Positions 23,113-36,390 of a DNA stretch of 64,000 nt are shown here, one piece after another. Location: the NCBI GenBank assembly GCA_964035545.1, contig OZ037765.1, positions 3,529,001 through 3,593,000 of the forward strand. Reading direction: 5' to 3'. The notes beneath the pieces are model-generated. The model searched no databases and was not told the DNA's origin. It saw only the letters and a program-made list of their open reading frames with translations. Each line of letters opens with the position of its first letter. Position 1 is the stretch's first letter. The DNA comes from Bugula neritina. Lineage: Eukaryota; Bryozoa; Gymnolaemata; Cheilostomatida; Bugulidae. Both the position numbers and the translations under genes were made by a program.

Positions 23113-26100
23113 TCAAGAGTCACTGGGCGAAAAGGTATTATGGTTATCTACAGTCAATGAAGGTCCCGTGTAAAATTTGGCACTGTTAACTAATCCATTG
23201 CCCAAAGTAATGGGCTTGAAATCTGATGAGAAATCTACAAAATAAAAGAAATTATAAACAAACCTTCACCAATGTCAAGGACACATGATAGTGCAAACAT
23301 ACCAAAGTTAATTGAATAAATGTGTTGGCTAAATCATGATGTAACTAAACATGTTCACATTAAAACATGAATGGTACCCCTTGCTATGCATAGCTAAACT
23401 TTTCACAGTATATTATGTTTGGACCTTCATATGTGACAAATTACTGTCTAGTCGTGAATTGTAATCAGTAACATGGGTATCGTGTGCACACTACTCAACA
23501 CTTATAATATTATAATAAATTATTATATATATCAGGAGTGAATGAATTCATTGCACAGCATTATTTCTTTAAAATTGTAAAACTCATCACGCTTACGAAA
23601 ATACTTTCTAAACACAAAATTAGCGAAGAAAACTTATGAAGTATATTTCCAATCTCTATAAAAACAGGATTTTGTTGCTGATAGACATACAACATACAAA
23701 ACTTGCAATTTTTCACTTAAACTCTTCAAAGCAGCTAATTTCAACAGAGTTCAATCTACCAACATCATATAAATATCATCAGGTGGTGAGACAGCTAACC
23801 TGTAGCACCTTTATAGCCATCATTACCACCAGCACCCTCGTCATTGACACCACCACTGTCTTGTGATATAAAGTCTATGCCGTTAGGAATCTGAAAGATC
23901 TTGGAGGAGTTGGTGGAGGATTGCTGCTGTAGCTGTGCCACCAGCTCCAGCGCTTCTGAAAGCATAAAACATACAGACTACATAGCCTCTGAGCATTAAA
24001 AAAAGAGGAAGAATATTTTGGTATGCAGAAGTAAAACCTGCGCTAAAAATAATAATAATTCAAATAAACTATTTTCTTACATCGTCACAACTAAATACTC
24101 GTTTAGCCTCAAGACTTACCAGGAGCCACAATGGACATGGGAGGGGAGTTGTTATTGCTGGCAGACGCACTGGTGGTCATAGGGCTAGTTGTAGCCTGAG
24201 GACTGCCCGACATGGAGGTGCAGCTGGTGGGCGTAGCCGTCTCTTTGGTTGGCTCATCTGAAAGAACACAGTACAAACATCTGATCTCCCTCTACTTGAC
24301 AAACCTGACTGCTCTATTGATATTCCTTTGAAATTGTAAAACATATCTTAGCCTTATTCTCTACAGTATAGCCTGTGCTATCAAGTAAAGAGAGCCATTG
24401 CAATGGAATCTTAAAGCTAACATACACAAAATCTTTAATCCACAATACAGCCTGTGCTACCAAATGAAGTGAGACAATAGAATGGAATATTGGAGAGTTA
24501 CAAATCCTTTACTCTACAATAGACTCTTTCTATACTAATATAACCACATGTATTACATTGTGTTGCGTTGCGGTGGAGATGAACACCTACCTGACTCGTA
24601 GGTGAAAGGTACAGGTTCACTGACACCCCCGCTAGCCATCACTATCACCTGAGCAGTGACAGGGGAGGATAATGCAGACGTCACCTTGTAGGGAGGAACA
24701 GTGCAGATGAAGTGCGTCTGCAAAGAAGAGACAAAGCGTAACTAGCAGAGTTCATCAATATTTTATACATGGCCAGTGTAAATCAGCTGATAGCCTTGCA
24801 GCTAACAGTACGTAGTTGTTGATCACTAGAAATTGTGTGCTTTAATAACAGACGAGAAATAGAGAGAAAGCTCTACGAAGTATGTGTTATTAGATACACA
24901 TATAATCAATGATAGAAACATTGAACCATAACTCCCATTCAGTTTATTGGATAGAAACACCACATAAAGTCATACACTCTAGAGTCTAGTCTCTCAATGA
25001 CAACATATAATATAGACTCCCCCTCCCCGAAAAGGATGTCAAGCTTGTTGGGTTTTAGGCCCATGCACGAGCTAAACAAAAAAACCTAACTTGAAAATTG
25101 ACTGTAAATTAATACAGAATTCATTCAATACACATTTTTATAAACACAACTCATTTACGGGAGGGGTACATAATCTACGTATGCCAAAACTCACCGTATG
25201 TGTGAACTCGTGCTCTATTTCCGCCTCTTGCTCCCATAAGACAACATCCGACTCATCTAACACTTCCTGGAACTTGACCCGGAAACCCTTCACAAAGTTC
25301 TTGCCGATAACAAACAGCGACTGGCCACCGGAGAGGGGAGACTTTTCCAGAGACATTCGACAGACTTCTGGTTGTCCAGCCGGCTGAGCTACAGTCATGA
25401 TAAGATAACTCCTTGCATAGGATACCAAATAGTAATATATATTCAAACTATACCCCGTTACCCGCAGGATTAAAACGTTAAGGTGAGAAGCTGTATCCAG
25501 ATTATAAAATATTACTAGGTGCTGGTTGCTACAGTATATCAAATAAATAACATGGCTGGAAATTTTTGAGAAATAGAATGAAATATAGTTTTACAAAAAT
25601 ATATATAACCAGTTATCTACCAGGTAAAGATTCCCTTCAAGCTGGGAAGAATAATCTAATAAAATCACCACTGCAAAGAAATTGACAAAATACAAGAAAA
25701 CCATTAGAGAGAGACTCGGTATTTCAGGAGGTGACAAATCTAGATTTCAGATGCCATCATAAAATCTATAAGTCAACAGTTGAAGGTTACTAGAAGCCTT
25801 GTGGCCTACTTACTACACGCTATGACTGTGGAGGCCGTCTGCAGTGTGATGTGAGTGCCTGAGGCTAAGCAGAGGTTTACTCTGCATATCAGTCGGCACT
25901 TTGTACTCTTCTTCTTGTTCTTCACCAGACCTATTCGCTTCTCCACGTCCGTGTTCCGCAACTTGAGTATACCGATGCAGTCGATACTACAATGCCACAC
26001 AGTACAAGTATAGAAATGACACTACAATACCACACAGTTCAAGTTTAGAAATGATACAATACTACACAGTATAACACTAGGCAGGTGGTCTGGTTGTATG

Positions 26101-29100
26101 TCCGGAATATTGTGAGCTCTACCATAGAAAACACTGGCTGTCGGAGGAAATACTCATCACATTTCTGGCAGTGTGCCAGAATTCTAGTACGCAGTTGAAA
26201 GTAAAACTCCTTGTATGTTTGTGCTAACTGCACTGTATTTAAAATAGTCAAGTGCCAGAAAATACACATATTTTATGCTGTGGTATGCAGCAGAATTTGT
26301 TAGTCAATAAACAAGGCATTTCAGAGTGAAAAGTCAGCAACTTTCAACTCCTAATGAACAACTATTCAGAGACTCAAGTGGCCGGCAAAGAAAGAATTGA
26401 ATTTGAGCATCAAACGAAAGATTCATTCTTGAACTCATTAGCAACTGTGCAAGTGTCTATTGATAGGGTACAAGAGTACTATATGACAGCAACAGTAATT
26501 CGTGTAGAGATATTATAGAATGTCTCCGCAGATCAACAAACTTCTATTGAAGTATTAGGACCACATAAAAGTATATTTTATCAATTTATAATAGAAAAAC
26601 CAAATGGGAATTACACAAAGAGGACAGTTACAGCTAACAGGATCTGAAGTGTGTTGGGGGCATGTTGTGTTAGCCAGTTTTTACAATCCCAAGTAGTCTT
26701 CGAATACAAGCATCTCTATTGCACAAGAGAAAGTGCACTAGATATTGTGTTCCCAAGGAACTAATAAGTTTCCACTGCCTTCAAGGCAAACATTTCAACA
26801 CTGGGCCAACAAACATAAACATTGGAGTAGCAAATCTAAAGTCAAATTTCACTGATGCCGTTAAAAATCAATAACATTCCAACAGCAAACATTCCAGGAA
26901 TAGTTTATTGATTCTCCACTTATTTTGGCAGCAACTGTATTTAATTTCATGACATTACAGCATACGTTGCATTACTTCTAGCAGAGTGGAAGACCAAGCC
27001 CTGCATGTCACTATACTAATTTATAGTGAAACACCTGCCACTAGCTGTCAAACCTATTCCTGCTTCTTAGAAATAGGAAAATGTGGCATGAGAAAAAGAC
27101 AAACTTGATGAGCTGTAAACTCTATACACATTCTACTCCCACTACTGTGAATTTAACAGAGAGATCAGCCAGACTGCATAGAATTCAGTTGACATGTAAA
27201 TATATTCCATATGTTTCAGACATCTTTCGGCCAGACAATCTCATGTGCTTTTTATTATATTATGTTTTATAAATTAAAAATAAAACTAGCATTTTTCTGT
27301 CAAAAAATAATAGACTTTTAAACAGTTTCTAGACCTGCGACACATCTATAATGACTATCAGCTGCAGTACGTAGCTTATGACAATCACTGATGAATTAAC
27401 TGTTGAGTAAAAGTCATTTCCCTGCACCTATTTTCACCTCATCAACTCAAACAAACCTAACATGATCTCACTAATAGTAAACAGCTTTACTCCTAAATAC
27501 AGTCTAAACTTTTCAAGCAACTGGTGACAGCAGCTATTGGTTAACATAAACAAAAATATTAATTTCTTTTGAATCTGCTGCCCAAGAGAGCTGATGAAGC
27601 TGAGGTGACACTTGATAGGTGCGGCAGCAGCCAACTATAGCAGTAACTTAGCAGCAAAACAATTCCAACTGAATCACATGTTATTTTCTCTCTGGTGCCC
27701 AACCTAATTATACTCTATGTAAACAAGGCAGTGATGATATAACAGTGAGCTAAATGAAGTGTGTCAAATGACATGGTGGGAGAGAATTTTCTACCTCGGA
27801 ACACAGTTGAAATAAAAGCTTCATTTTTCATGCAAATTACGATTCAATTCCAGCATTAATTTCTCCCTTTACAAAAAAAGCAATTATTACACTGTTGGGT
27901 GTAGACCGTAGAGTAATAGAAGTATGTGATGCACCTGAAAAACCTGGTATTTCCAATACTTTCCAAACTGGATGTTTCATATTTGTTGTATTTTGCACAA
28001 TAATGAGATTCTTTGAATACAAATTTGAATTGTAAAAATAATCCTAATAACATCTATTTGAAATTTGCAATATTAAAGAATATGCTTGGATTATGAGTTA
28101 CTGTTAGGGAATTTTTGCAGTGCCTTTAGCCTGAGTGTACATATCTATAGCCTTGGTGCACATACTCTTACACTTTATACATAGTCTGCATCCTTGACCT
28201 TAATATTTTCTTAGCCCGAGCGCACACACTCTAAGCACACGAGAGGTTTGCTGTACCCTTTACTTACGTGGCTGTCATGTGTTTAGTTTTGTCAAACTCC
28301 AGCTCTATGACGTTTGTTCCATCAATTTGTCTCTCACGACTAGACGAGGCGTTCTTCCCGCTGATACGACAGGCCTGGTAGAAGCCGTGGGGCTTCACCT
28401 TGCCGGAGTCTACGCCAATAAACACCTCTAACTTCGCATCGTCGTTCCAGCCCAGCAGCTAAACAAAGACAACCATTGGCACTGCAATTTGAAACTTTCC
28501 TATAGTAAAATATGGTGGATACAAGAAGTTTTTCCCCCTGACTGTAAGAGTGCCAGAAAATAACTATCCCTAGTAACAGTTAGTGATAATAACATGTGTT
28601 TGTGGAGCTAATCACTAAATATTCTACCAATTAGCATATTTTAGCTAGGAGGGTTTCCCAGGTGAACAGAGTTACTGTAAACAAATGAGATCCAACTGTG
28701 CATCTGTACTAACAGCATACAGGCATCTATTTGTGTAGAGTGTAGAGTGTAGAGTGAAGGTGATACTGAACTGACACCAGTAATACCCATAAATCACATG
28801 CTGTCTAACATAATATATGAAACAGTACAATACCAGAATAGCTGGGCTGAAAGTAATTCATAATATATCACTAATGGAACAATAAATATTTACTAAAATA
28901 ATAAATTTATGGCCTCTTAAACTGCAGGGTTGGCAAAATTGGTAGCCATGGTAACTATTACCTGCTGTCAAGTAAATAAACACCTTAAAGCTGCGTAATC
29001 ACATAGACTGTGGCTCAGCCCTTTGTAACATAGTCAGTATACACAACCTGACTAATAGTCTATATTAGGATGACTCACCTGAACAACCGGGTGGCCCTGC

Positions 29101-32100
29101 TGCTCCGTATCCTTGACAGCACCCCTGCTGCCTTCCGTCATGTACCGGGCTCTGTGCTGTGACTCGGGCTGCTTCAGCATCTTCAGGATGATGCCGCCGT
29201 GTCGGTCAGCAAAACTGTGGTTGAGGGGCGGAGATTTGTAGACATGATTTCTTCTTGGACTGAAACAAGTAAACTGACAGTAGAATATATATATTATATA
29301 TAATATGAAGTAAAACATAGTATAATAATTATAATGTATAATATACTATCATCTAGAACATTGTATAATCTAGAACATTGTATAATGTATAACAGAATAT
29401 ATGACATAGTATAATATAATTATATAATGTAGTATAAAGTACAACATAGTATAATGTACCTAATATAGGGAAAATAATACAACGCATAATAGAACATAGT
29501 AAAATATATACATTTTGTATAATGTACCTAATATATAGAATACAGTATAATATACAGAATATAGCCTAACATAAAATAACATAGAACAAGTATAATAGTA
29601 TGCAGACATTCATATGTGATAGAAACAGATGAGGTATAAGGTACAACAACATCCATGCCTGTAATTTTACAAAGATAATTATAATCTAAACAAACTGATA
29701 TAATCTCAATAATATTGTTGGTGCAAGTTGAGAGAGCCAGAAAGCAGTACCTTCGATTAGACCTTGAATGGGGCAAGGGAAATGATGGTGGAGATATTTG
29801 AGGAAGATTTTCTGTAAACTTCATCTCTTTGAGAGAGGTTTTAGGAGAGACGTGGGGGTGGATTTGGATGGGTTGGGAGATGGAGGGAGTGGTTATCATC
29901 TTTTCTGGTTCCTGTCTTGTCTGCTGGCTGAACTGGGAACTAAGGACAGCAAGACACTGTGTATTAGTCAGAACAAACCTACTACATATTCTACAATACT
30001 GGTGGAGGTCTAAATATAACGCATATGTAATGCCTTGTGTCACATTTCCAGTTTTTTGTTTAGTTTTTTTGCCTTTTAATGGCTCTAAGCAAGGAAATCA
30101 GTGTTCTAGAAGACAACTCCCATTGTATGAATATTATGTTTTATAGGAGTCATTGCACACATCTCTAGTCACCCATGCCTGAACCTATGAACATTTTCTT
30201 ACCCCTAACCATAAACTTCCTTATAGTATTCTAGTCATAAGATTTTATACTTCATCAGTTCATAATTGAAACTCATTTCCCTAACAATTATCACACACAA
30301 AACTTCAAGCAGAAAATATATATATAATATTTTTATCCTCATAATATGTGAAACATATGCAATCTTCCCTTTTCTATTATATTTAGTTCAACTGTATTAT
30401 ACAGTACAGTATTACGATGGGCCTTTAAAAATATCCCTTTCCCTTGGAAATTCCTGCTGCAATAGCATGACATTTATTCCATGGCTTGTAAACAAAAACT
30501 ATGACTCATAAACCTATCTTCAGCAAACATTGAGTATTAACATAAAAAAGATGGTTTACCAAAAACTTAATATTTCTAACTTTTAATAAAATTTGAGTGT
30601 TTTACAAACTGCTTCCGTTAGCTAAGATATCAGGTTATGGGTGAATATACTGATTAGATAATATAAAGGAGGTCGCCTAGAGCAAAAGACACCCAAATAA
30701 CTGAGCCATATTTAACAAATTCTTTAAGGAAGTACAGCTAAATGAAAATCAATCATAAAAAGAGCAAATGTTTAAGATGGGAATCAATAGATAATTTCCA
30801 TAAATAAACCAAGTAACTTTTTAAACTGGAAGATGAAAAGAGAAGAAACTTTATTGAACAAGTGGACTAAATGAAAAATACGGCTGCTGCATGTTTCCCA
30901 GGAGGAAGGAAATGAAGTCTGCTGCAACTAGTACTTAATACTAACAAACTATTTGCTCTGGTAATACTGAATCAAAACAAAATCTCAACATATTTAACAA
31001 ATTCTTTAAGGAAGTACAGCTAAATGAAAATCAATCATAAAAAGAGCAAATGTTTAAGATGGGAATCAATAGATAATTTCCATAAATAAACCAAGTAACT
31101 TTTTAAACTGGAAGATGAAAAGAGAAGAAACTTTATTGAACAAGTGGACTAAATGAAAAATACGGCTGCTGCATGTTTCCCAGGAGGAAGGAAATGAAGT
31201 CTGCTGCAACTAGTACTTAATACTAACAAACTATTTGCTCTGGTAATACTGAATCAAAACAAAATCTCAGCATATACTTTATCTAATGGCTAACAGTTAT
31301 CTAAACATTTCATAATAATATGCTGGCCAGTGTGTAGCTCAGTTCAGTAATAAGAATATTGATTTATGAGAGAAGAGTTTACCAGAGGACATCACAAGAC
31401 AACTTCAGAATGTGAGCTAAAACCATGGCAAGGCTTAGTAGTACAAGACTGTCGCAATGCACTGTCACATGCTAGTCACATGACATTTTCACAGCTACAC
31501 AGTACATTATATTGCATGCAGTTTTGTATCTTCTAAAGTTGCAAAGTGTTGAAAATTTGCTGTTCTATGAAGTCAGTGAGAGTTTTTGACTGTGACATTT
31601 TATTGGCAGAGTGAATTTACTGTAATTTGAGGTGGATATATAGTGAGAAAAAACCCAGCCCTGTTCATAGTGAAATAATATATGTAATACTTTTACGCTG
31701 TATAGTGTACCTTTAGCTTCAACAGACAAGTTGTGCCTAGCTCTCAAATACAGTCACTTGGCAAAAATATGTGTTAGCTGACAGGTTATGTTATATAGCA
31801 AACGAAGTAAATTTTTAAAATATTTTCTTTTCTCTAATGATGTTAGATACAATTACTTGCAGTTAATTTCTGCTCCCTTAACACAAAAAGTTCATTTGTT
31901 TTTAGAGGTTTATTTCATGTTTATGTACTTTTAAATTGTTTGTAGCCTTGCTGGTGTGGGTAGTTGCCATGTAGAGATGTATTTGTAAGCACAATAAAAT
32001 AAGCACCAATGAGGATTACCTGCCCACTTCAATATATATAGAGTATGACTGCACATATTCATCAAGGTGATGAGATGAAATGTAGAAAAGTCATTGCGTC

Positions 32101-34801
32101 TGGAATGCTGGAGTAGGAGAAAGAAAACTGAATGATGAGTTACTGGAAAGTTGCTAATTCAAACAGCTTCCAACTTTCCATGAGTTGAGTGAAAATCCCC
32201 CCTCCCAACAGCCAACCACTATATCACAGTTGGAACTCTTTCCATTAACTGAGACAACAGACTGAAATTGTTAGAAGCAGCACCAAGTTGGTGAGCATCG
32301 AGTACAGCAGTTTGTGGTCTCCAGTTTAGAGTTGAGGGTTTGGGTTGGAACTCTGAACCCTACTCTATGCTTGAGACCCCAAACTACTGCACTCAATGCT
32401 CACCAACTCGGTGCTGCTTCTAAATATTTTCTAACAGACTGGTAGAGTGAGACAGTAAAACTAGCAGCTCTCTGTTATACTTGACTATTATAAGCAACTT
32501 GTGAATACTTCTAGAAAATTCTATTCCAAAACAAACAGGAGTGGCAGAAGCTAAGTTCAATGTTTCCTGACAGATCATTCTTTCCAAATGCTTGGCATAG
32601 CTAAATCACTGGCATAACTAACTATGAATTTGAATAACAATTAGAATATTCCATTTTGGCAAATGGTTTTAGTCCACAGAGCTTACATAGTCAAAGTCTA
32701 CTCCAATCAATTTTATTTTATTTTTTGTTTTTCCGACATTTTGGATAATAAAGACACTTTCTATCAGAAAATAGTGACCCACACTAGTGAACACACTGCC
32801 TGCTGTCAGGAAACGAATGTCTAGCAAAGCTGTCAGCGAGTCTCACCTGTTGCTGTCGGAGACGTTTGAAGAGGGCAGCTGGGTTGGACCACCAACATTG
32901 CTGATGTCCATGCCAAACTTCTCAAAAGTAAAGTTTGCATTCGTCACTTGTCCAGAGTTGGCGTCTGCATTGAACAGCTTCTCGTAGTTGACTGATGACT
33001 CATCGCTGTGAGAGCCGACACGACTCATCTTCCGAGGTGACTCGTCGTAATCCCGCTCGCTCTACAACCACCAACAAGACAGCTAGAGTCAGACTGCCAG
33101 CTCCACAGCAGGTCTGTGGCCATGAGGAAGCTAGCTAGACATGAATACGTTACCCAGAGGCCGTGACCTCTCAACAACTTACAATAAACATCTGATCATC
33201 CTTTATATTAATCCTCTGCGAAGGCTCGAGCAAAGCTGAAATGGTAACGGCATCAAAGTCGGCCGCCATCACCGGTCTGGATGGTGAACTTACAAATGCT
33301 ATATCGTCGCCCAACATAGACAAGTCATTCTGCAGTGCAAGGGTGTCTAAAATTTATTTAGCAAACAAAATAACGAGTGGCACCTATTTTCTTTCTCAAT
33401 TTCTGGTAGTCGTGTTGTTGACAGTAGACAGGCATGTAGAACTAGACTCTAGAGCCTTGTGGCTAGAAAACATGGGTCTACATATTTCAACAGTTAATCA
33501 TGTTGTTTTCAAACAGAGGCTATCAAAATAACTTTGTTTTGAAGGATAGAGAGTTGCAGTAGAGCTAAAGTGATGGGATACCATGGCAATGGAACTGGCT
33601 GAGATGTGTAACAACTGAATAACCAGAAAGTAACACCACTTTACTTTAATCCTCCCCCTTCCCCTACGTTCCTTTCTAGCCTACATGCCTGAACACCCCC
33701 TCCGCTGAGTGCAGACAGAGACACCAACAAGACGACTGGTTTGGGCTGTGTATGTCAAGGACAAAGAGAAATATACTCACCAGCATCCATCTCCGTGAAT
33801 GCCATGACACTGGCGTCATCGATCAGGTCTGGAGGATTGTTCCTGTAGTTCGAGGAAGCCGGGATGGTGTTGGTTGGTCGGTACTGCGCTGCCGTCACAC
33901 TCGCTTCGGTCACTCGGATAAAGTTCTGCTGAAAGTGAGGCTGACTGGCTTGTATATCGTGGCCGAGGTTGGAGAGCTGACCGGGGCTATAGTGATGGAC
34001 TAGCGGCAGCGAAGACGTGGTAATGAGAGACTGGGTGGAGGTGGGAGCCTGGGAAGGCAGGTGTGGCTGCTCATCCATAGCGTGTATCTGCTGGAGGTGA
34101 CTAACCGGCTGCTCTTTGTTCGTCTGGTGATGAGACATGGTGTCCTGGTGAAGGGCGACATTGTGCTGAGTCACAGGCGAACCCGAGTGCTGCCCGTGCT
34201 GCTGCTGCCCGTGCTGCTGCTGTCCGTGTTGCTGCTGTCCGTGTTGCTGCTGTCCGTGTTGCTGCTGTCCGTGTTGCTGCTGTCCGTGTTGCTGCTGTCC
34301 GTGTTGCTGCTGTCCGTGTTGCTGCTGCCCGTGCTGCTCAAAGTGATTGTGTAACTGCTGACCTTCAAGATCCAGCCTCGGCATCGCTGCCTGCATGTTC
34401 AGCGAAGAACTCGGCAGCACCTGACTGTCCAACTGACGCTGAGAGTCAATTTGATGCGGCGAGACGGGAACCTGAGACTGAAACATATAGACGTTCTGCT
34501 GCTCCTGGTGCGGACTGTGCTGTTGGTGGGGACCCTGTAGCTGGAGAGGGGTCTGCTGAGAGTGGGGGCTGTGCAGTTGGCCGGAGGTTTCCGGTTGCTG
34601 ACGGAATAGCGGCTGCAGCTGGATGTCATGACGGATACTGGAACCCTGTGGAATGCTGTGGTTGTGTTGGAAGTGTGGGTGGATGCCAGACTCCCCCTGC
34701 TGCTCCTCGCCCAAGATCTGGCAAATCTGCTCCAGCGAGGAGGCATCAGCTGCCTGTACATCTACTTTCCTCATGCCTCTCGCTGAATCCAGTAACTTCA
34801 T
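23113..34801 (-). CDS. NFAT5/TonEBP-like Rel-homology transcription factor (12 exons)
   Basis: Minus-strand exons, 5' to 3': 34801-33781, 33346-33183, 33061-32847, 29939-29751, 29259-29079, 28458-28268, 25986-25814, 25388-25195, 24717-24591, 24257-24120, 23955-23800, 23234-23113. They join in frame to 956 residues. Residues 1-340 are Gln/His-rich, with an HGQQQ repeat. The DNA-recognition loop QHRARYMTEGSRGAVKD (564-580) and KPHGFYQACRISG mark the Rel-homology N-domain. CIGILKLRNTDVEKRIG with KKKST closes it, and an IPT/TIG domain follows (about 715-818: LFVIGKNFVKGFRVKFQE...HFICTVPPYK). A Ser/Thr/Gln-rich tail ends NTFSPSDS. The RARY loop and the absence of an obvious calcineurin-docking PxIxIT favour NFAT5 over NFATc1-4. 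NFAT5 drives osmotic-stress genes in vertebrates; here that is inference. The first coding exon is uncertain: 34801 may be an internal Met. Confidence 0.9.
25389..25813 (-). other. NFAT intron between the two Rel-domain halves
   Basis: Bounded by donor GTAAGT at 25813 and an acceptor ending at 25389. No other feature is seen. The larger NFAT introns (24718-25194, 25987-28267, 28459-29078, 29260-29750, 29940-32846) likewise hold no further gene. Confidence 0.5.
29300..29580. repeat. AT-rich degenerate repeat (ATAATATAGAACATAGT-like) in an NFAT intron
   Basis: Irregular repetition of TATAATGTA, AACATAGTATAAT and CTAGAACATTGTATAAT units. It is low-complexity and not coding. Confidence 0.6.
30707..31270. 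repeat. 282-bp tandem duplication in an NFAT intron
   Basis: The block starting CATATTTAACAAATTC at 30707 is repeated from 30989 with a period of 282 bp. The two copies are almost identical over their whole length. It contains no exon. Confidence 0.95.
32262..32440. repeat. long imperfect inverted repeat (hairpin) in an NFAT intron
   Basis: The left arm (about 32272-32340, starting AGAAGCAGCACCAAGTTGGT) is complementary to the right arm (about 32355-32422, ending ACTCGGTGCTGCTTCT), with a short loop around 32343-32352. The arms are about 70 bp with scattered mismatches. It could be a foldback MITE or encode a long hairpin RNA. Confidence 0.85.
34184..34347 (-). repeat. 15-bp coding repeat encoding HGQQQ in NFAT exon 1
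   Basis: Nine in-frame copies of a 15-bp unit encode the pentapeptide HGQQQ, with most copies identical at the DNA level. The repeat lies within the Gln-rich N-terminal region of the NFAT5-like protein. The opposite-strand open frame (34061-34354, Leu/Val/Ser repeats) is a shadow of it. Confidence 0.95.
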
Positions 34802-34828
34802 GTCTGAAAAAATAACAAATTTATATAA

Positions 34829-36390
34829 CTAGCTTGTATTACAGAGACTACTAGCTTGTATTACACAGACTACTAACTTGTATTATAGAGACTACTAACT
34901 TGTATTACACAGACTACTAGCTTGTATTATAGAGACTACTAACTTGTATTACAGAGACTACTAGCTTGTATTACAGAGACTACTAACTTGTATTACAGAG
35001 ACTACTAACTTGTATTACAGAGACTACTAGCTTGTATTACACAGACTACTAACTTGTATTACAGAGACTACTAACTTGTATTATAGAGACTACTAACTTG
35101 TATTATAGAGACTACTAGCTTGTATTACAGAGACTACTAACTTGTATTACACAGACTACTAGCTTGTATTACAGAGACTACTAGCTTGTATTACAGAGAC
35201 TATTAGCTTGTATTACACAGACTACTAGCTTGTATTACAGAGACTACTAGCTTGTATTACACAGACTACTAACTTGTATTACAGAGACTACTAGCTTGTA
35301 TTACAGAGACTACTAGCTTGTATTACACAGACTACTAACTTGTATTACAGAGACTACCAGCTTGTATTACAGAGACTACTAACTTGTATTACAGAGACTA
35401 CTAACTTGTATTACACAGACTACTAGCTTGTATTACAGAGACTACTAGCTTGTATTACAGAGACTACTAACTTGTATTATAGAGACTACTAACTTGTATT
35501 ACAGAGACTACTAGCTTGTATTACAGAGACTACTAGCTTGTATTACAGAGACTACTAGCTTGTATTACACAGACTACTAACTTGTATTACAGAGACTACC
35601 AGCTTGTATTACAGAGACTACTAACTTGTATTACAGAGACTACTAACTTGTATTACAGAGACTACTAGCTTGTATTATAGAGACTACTAGCTTGTATTAC
35701 AGAGACTACTAGCTTGTATTATAGAGACTACTAGCTTGTATTACAGAGACTACTAACTTGTATTACAGAGACTACTAACTTGTATTACAGAGACTACTAA
35801 CTTGTATTACAGAGACTACTAGCTTGTATTACAGAGACTACTAACTTGTATTACAGAGACTACTAGCTTGTATTACAGAGACTACTAACTTGTATTATAG
35901 AGACTACTAACTTGTATTACAGAGACTACTAGCTTGTATTACACAGACTACTAACTTGTATTACAGAGACTACTAACTTGTATTATAGAGACTACTAACT
36001 TGTATTACAGAGACTACTAGCTTGTATTACACAGACTACTAACTTGTATTACAGAGACTACCAGCTTGTATCACAGAGAATACTAGCTTGTATTACAGAG
36101 ACTACTAACTTGTATTACACAGACTACTAACTTGTATTACAGAGACTACTAACTTGTATTACAGAGACTACTAGCTTGTATTACAGAGACTACTAACTTG
36201 TATTACAGAGACTACTAACTTGTATTACACAGACTACTAACTTGTATTATAGAGACTACTAGCTTGTATTACAGAGACTACTAACTTGTATTACACAGAC
36301 TACTAGCTTGTATTACAGAGACTACTAGCTTGTATTACAGAGACTATTAGCTTGTATTACACAGACTACTAGCTTGTATTACAGAGACTA
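34829..36390. repeat. 22-bp minisatellite, about 71 copies
   Basis: Uninterrupted head-to-tail array of the unit TTGTATTACAGAGACTACTA plus AC or GC. Variants alternate at three sites (AACTTG/AGCTTG, TTACAG/TTATAG, AGAGA/ACAGA). About 1.56 kb long, it starts 25 bp upstream (minus-strand sense) of the acceptor of the large NFAT exon. There are no spacers, so it is not a CRISPR array. Confidence 0.98.

Noticed and set aside
34061-34354. Leu/Val/Ser repeat protein on the plus strand
   Set aside because: It is the antisense shadow of the HGQQQ-coding repeat in the NFAT exon.
33755-34801. Reading the large NFAT exon to its open-frame stop (EYISLCP)
   Set aside because: A strong donor GTGAGT ends the exon at 33781, and the next exon continues in phase with a Rel-factor-like acidic sequence.
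34829-36390. CRISPR-like repeat array
   Set aside because: The 22-bp units are contiguous without spacers, the genome is eukaryotic and no cas genes exist.
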